This document shows positions 63,287-64,000 of a stretch of DNA of 64,000 bases, one piece after another (the first letter of the stretch is position 1; every line of letters starts with the position of its first letter). A model generated the notes under the pieces. The model was not told where the DNA came from and ran no database searches. It was given only the letters and a program-made list of their open reading frames with translations. The translations under genes and the position numbers were made by a program. This DNA is from Verrucomicrobiota bacterium (lineage in GTDB: Bacteria > Verrucomicrobiota > Verrucomicrobiia > Limisphaerales > Pedosphaeraceae), in assembly GCA_021325145.1 (NCBI GenBank), contig JAJPHR010000056.1:183144-247143 (forward strand), in the 5' to 3' direction.

Positions 63287-63748
63287 ATGAAACTCTCATT
63301 GCGCGGCGAGTATGCGTTGCGGGCCTTGGTCGTGCTGGGCCTCAACTACGGCGAGGCGGTCGTTCGCATCCAAACCATTTCCGAACAGCAAAACGTTCCC
63401 AAACGGTTTCTGGAGCAAATCCTAAACGATCTCAAATCGGCGGGGATCGTCGAAAGCAAGCGGGGCATCTCGGGTGGTTACCGATTGAGCAAGGCCCCGG
63501 AGAAGATTTCACTCGCGCTCGTGATTCGGCACATCGAAGGGCCGCTCGCGCCGGTGCGGTGCGTCAGCGAGAAGTTTTATGCCCGGTGTTCGTGTCCCGA
63601 TGAAAGCAAATGCGGCATTCGCAGCGTGATGAAGGAAGTCCGTGACGCCATCGTGGCAATCCTCGAAGGGGTAACGGTGGCGGAACTTTGCGCGCGGGTG
63701 AAACAGCTTCAGGGGGTGCATGCGAACCCGCTGGATTACATTATTTGA
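63287..63748 (+). CDS. Rrf2 family transcriptional regulator
   Basis: About 153 residues from the ATG at 63287 (MKLSLRGEYALRALVVLG). The Rrf2 core is clear: EYALRALVVLG, IQTISEQQNVPKRFLEQILNDL and SKRGISGGYRLSK. Three to four cysteines are grouped in CVSEKFYARCSCPDESKCGI near 95-115, as in Fe-S or thiol-sensing members. Rrf2 proteins include CymR and IscR, controllers of cysteine and Fe-S genes. It is divergent from the sulfate cassette, with a palindrome over that promoter. Confidence 0.9.
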   Translation: MKLSLRGEYALRALVVLGLNYGEAVVRIQTISEQQNVPKRFLEQILNDLKSAGIVESKRGISGGYRLSKAPEKISLALVIRHIEGPLAPVRCVSEKFYARCSCPDESKCGIRSVMKEVRDAIVAILEGVTVAELCARVKQLQGVHANPLDYII

Positions 63749-63835
63749 CCTGGCTGCCTTGCGGGAATTCCCGCCACAGCACATCCGCTCTGGCAAAGCG
63801 CGCGATACCTAAGCGAAGTAGCGGCAAGACCATCC

Positions 63836-64000
63836 TCAACTTTTGTTGTTCCAAGGCACCGCCAGCAACTCAATGGCCCGTTGCGCCTCCGTTTGGCTCA
63901 AACCGACCTGCGGACTCACCTGGACGAGACGCTGTCGATGCATGGCCATGTCATCCCGGTCATCGAGAATGACGAATGATGCCACGGGGTAAGGCGCGGA
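63836..64000 (-). CDS. C-terminal end of a HAD-type gene, 5' partial
   Basis: 55 codons open to the right edge, ending at TGA. VASFVILDDRDDMAMHRQRL, then VSPQVGLSQTEAQRAIELLA, resembles the HAD domain of Swiss-army-knife RNA repair proteins (HAD_SAK_2). The rest of the gene is outside the window. Confidence 0.7.
   Translation of the reverse strand, partial: SAPYPVASFVILDDRDDMAMHRQRLVQVSPQVGLSQTEAQRAIELLAVPWNNKS

Noticed and set aside
1..64000. CRISPR arrays, prophage or insertion sequences
   Set aside because: No regularly spaced direct repeats, no Cas, integrase, transposase or phage structural genes were seen; the single CII-like regulator is not enough to call a prophage.

Overview
The window looks like a piece of a verrucomicrobial chromosome, probably from the Pedosphaera/Limisphaerales side of the phylum. 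This is inferred from gene content, not from a marker gene: two DUF1080 (3-keto-disaccharide hydrolase) proteins, exported FN3 and autotransporter-strand proteins ending in a typical FYR-type C-terminus, prepilin-like proteins with the [10 protein letters not shown]-terminus, an ECF sigma factor fused to an exported domain, and many short dispersed intergenic repeats. No rRNA, tRNA, CRISPR array, transposase or integrase was found.

Layout. 0-10 kb: an exported diheme cytochrome-like protein (cut by the window edge), DUF1080 protein, glutaredoxin, glycerate kinase, an HTH-metallo-beta-lactamase fusion, an OPT transporter and a second DUF1080 lipoprotein. 10-20 kb: amidohydrolase, IspH, dGTPase-like protein, a beta-carbonic anhydrase coupled to a membrane protein, and a flotillin operon (NfeD-like, short flotillin, full flotillin, two PLDc_N mini-proteins). 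20-31 kb: a CII-like regulator, FAD oxidoreductase, PQQ-type beta-propeller, a prepilin/ABC-ATPase operon, GcvP and a response regulator. 31-44 kb: cupin, prepilin, sigma-factor fusion, VOC protein, EamA transporter, an HTH/PP-loop ATPase pair beside an AT-rich stretch, rhodanese, a GNAT-aminotransferase fusion next to PlsY. 44-50 kb: TatD and a six-gene minus-strand operon (GbsR-type regulator, DCC thiol oxidoreductase, MBOAT acyltransferase, two small membrane proteins, DUF2071 protein). 50-56 kb: DUF309, AsmA-like protein, Asp/Asn hydroxylase, S1/P1-like nuclease, and a histone-deacetylase-like enzyme translationally coupled to an M14-like hydrolase. 56-64 kb: a sulfate uptake cassette (porin, Sbp, M14 hydrolase, CysT, CysW, CysA) divergent from an Rrf2 regulator, with a 16-bp palindrome over the cassette promoter, and the tail of a HAD-type gene at the right edge.

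The most unusual units are the Rrf2-controlled sulfate cassette with an embedded M14 hydrolase, the GbsR/DCC/MBOAT/DUF2071 operon, the deacetylase/M14-like pair and the HTH/PP-loop pair. At least four families of short repeats (A: GCGGAGC..GCTCTGCGCTCC palindromes; B: a GC-rich 34-nt core; C: CCCGGCTTTAGCCGG; D: TTGGTGTTTGGAG-type) fill the spaces between genes, and one copy supplies the end of a coding region. All functions are from motif recognition by eye; no search was run.
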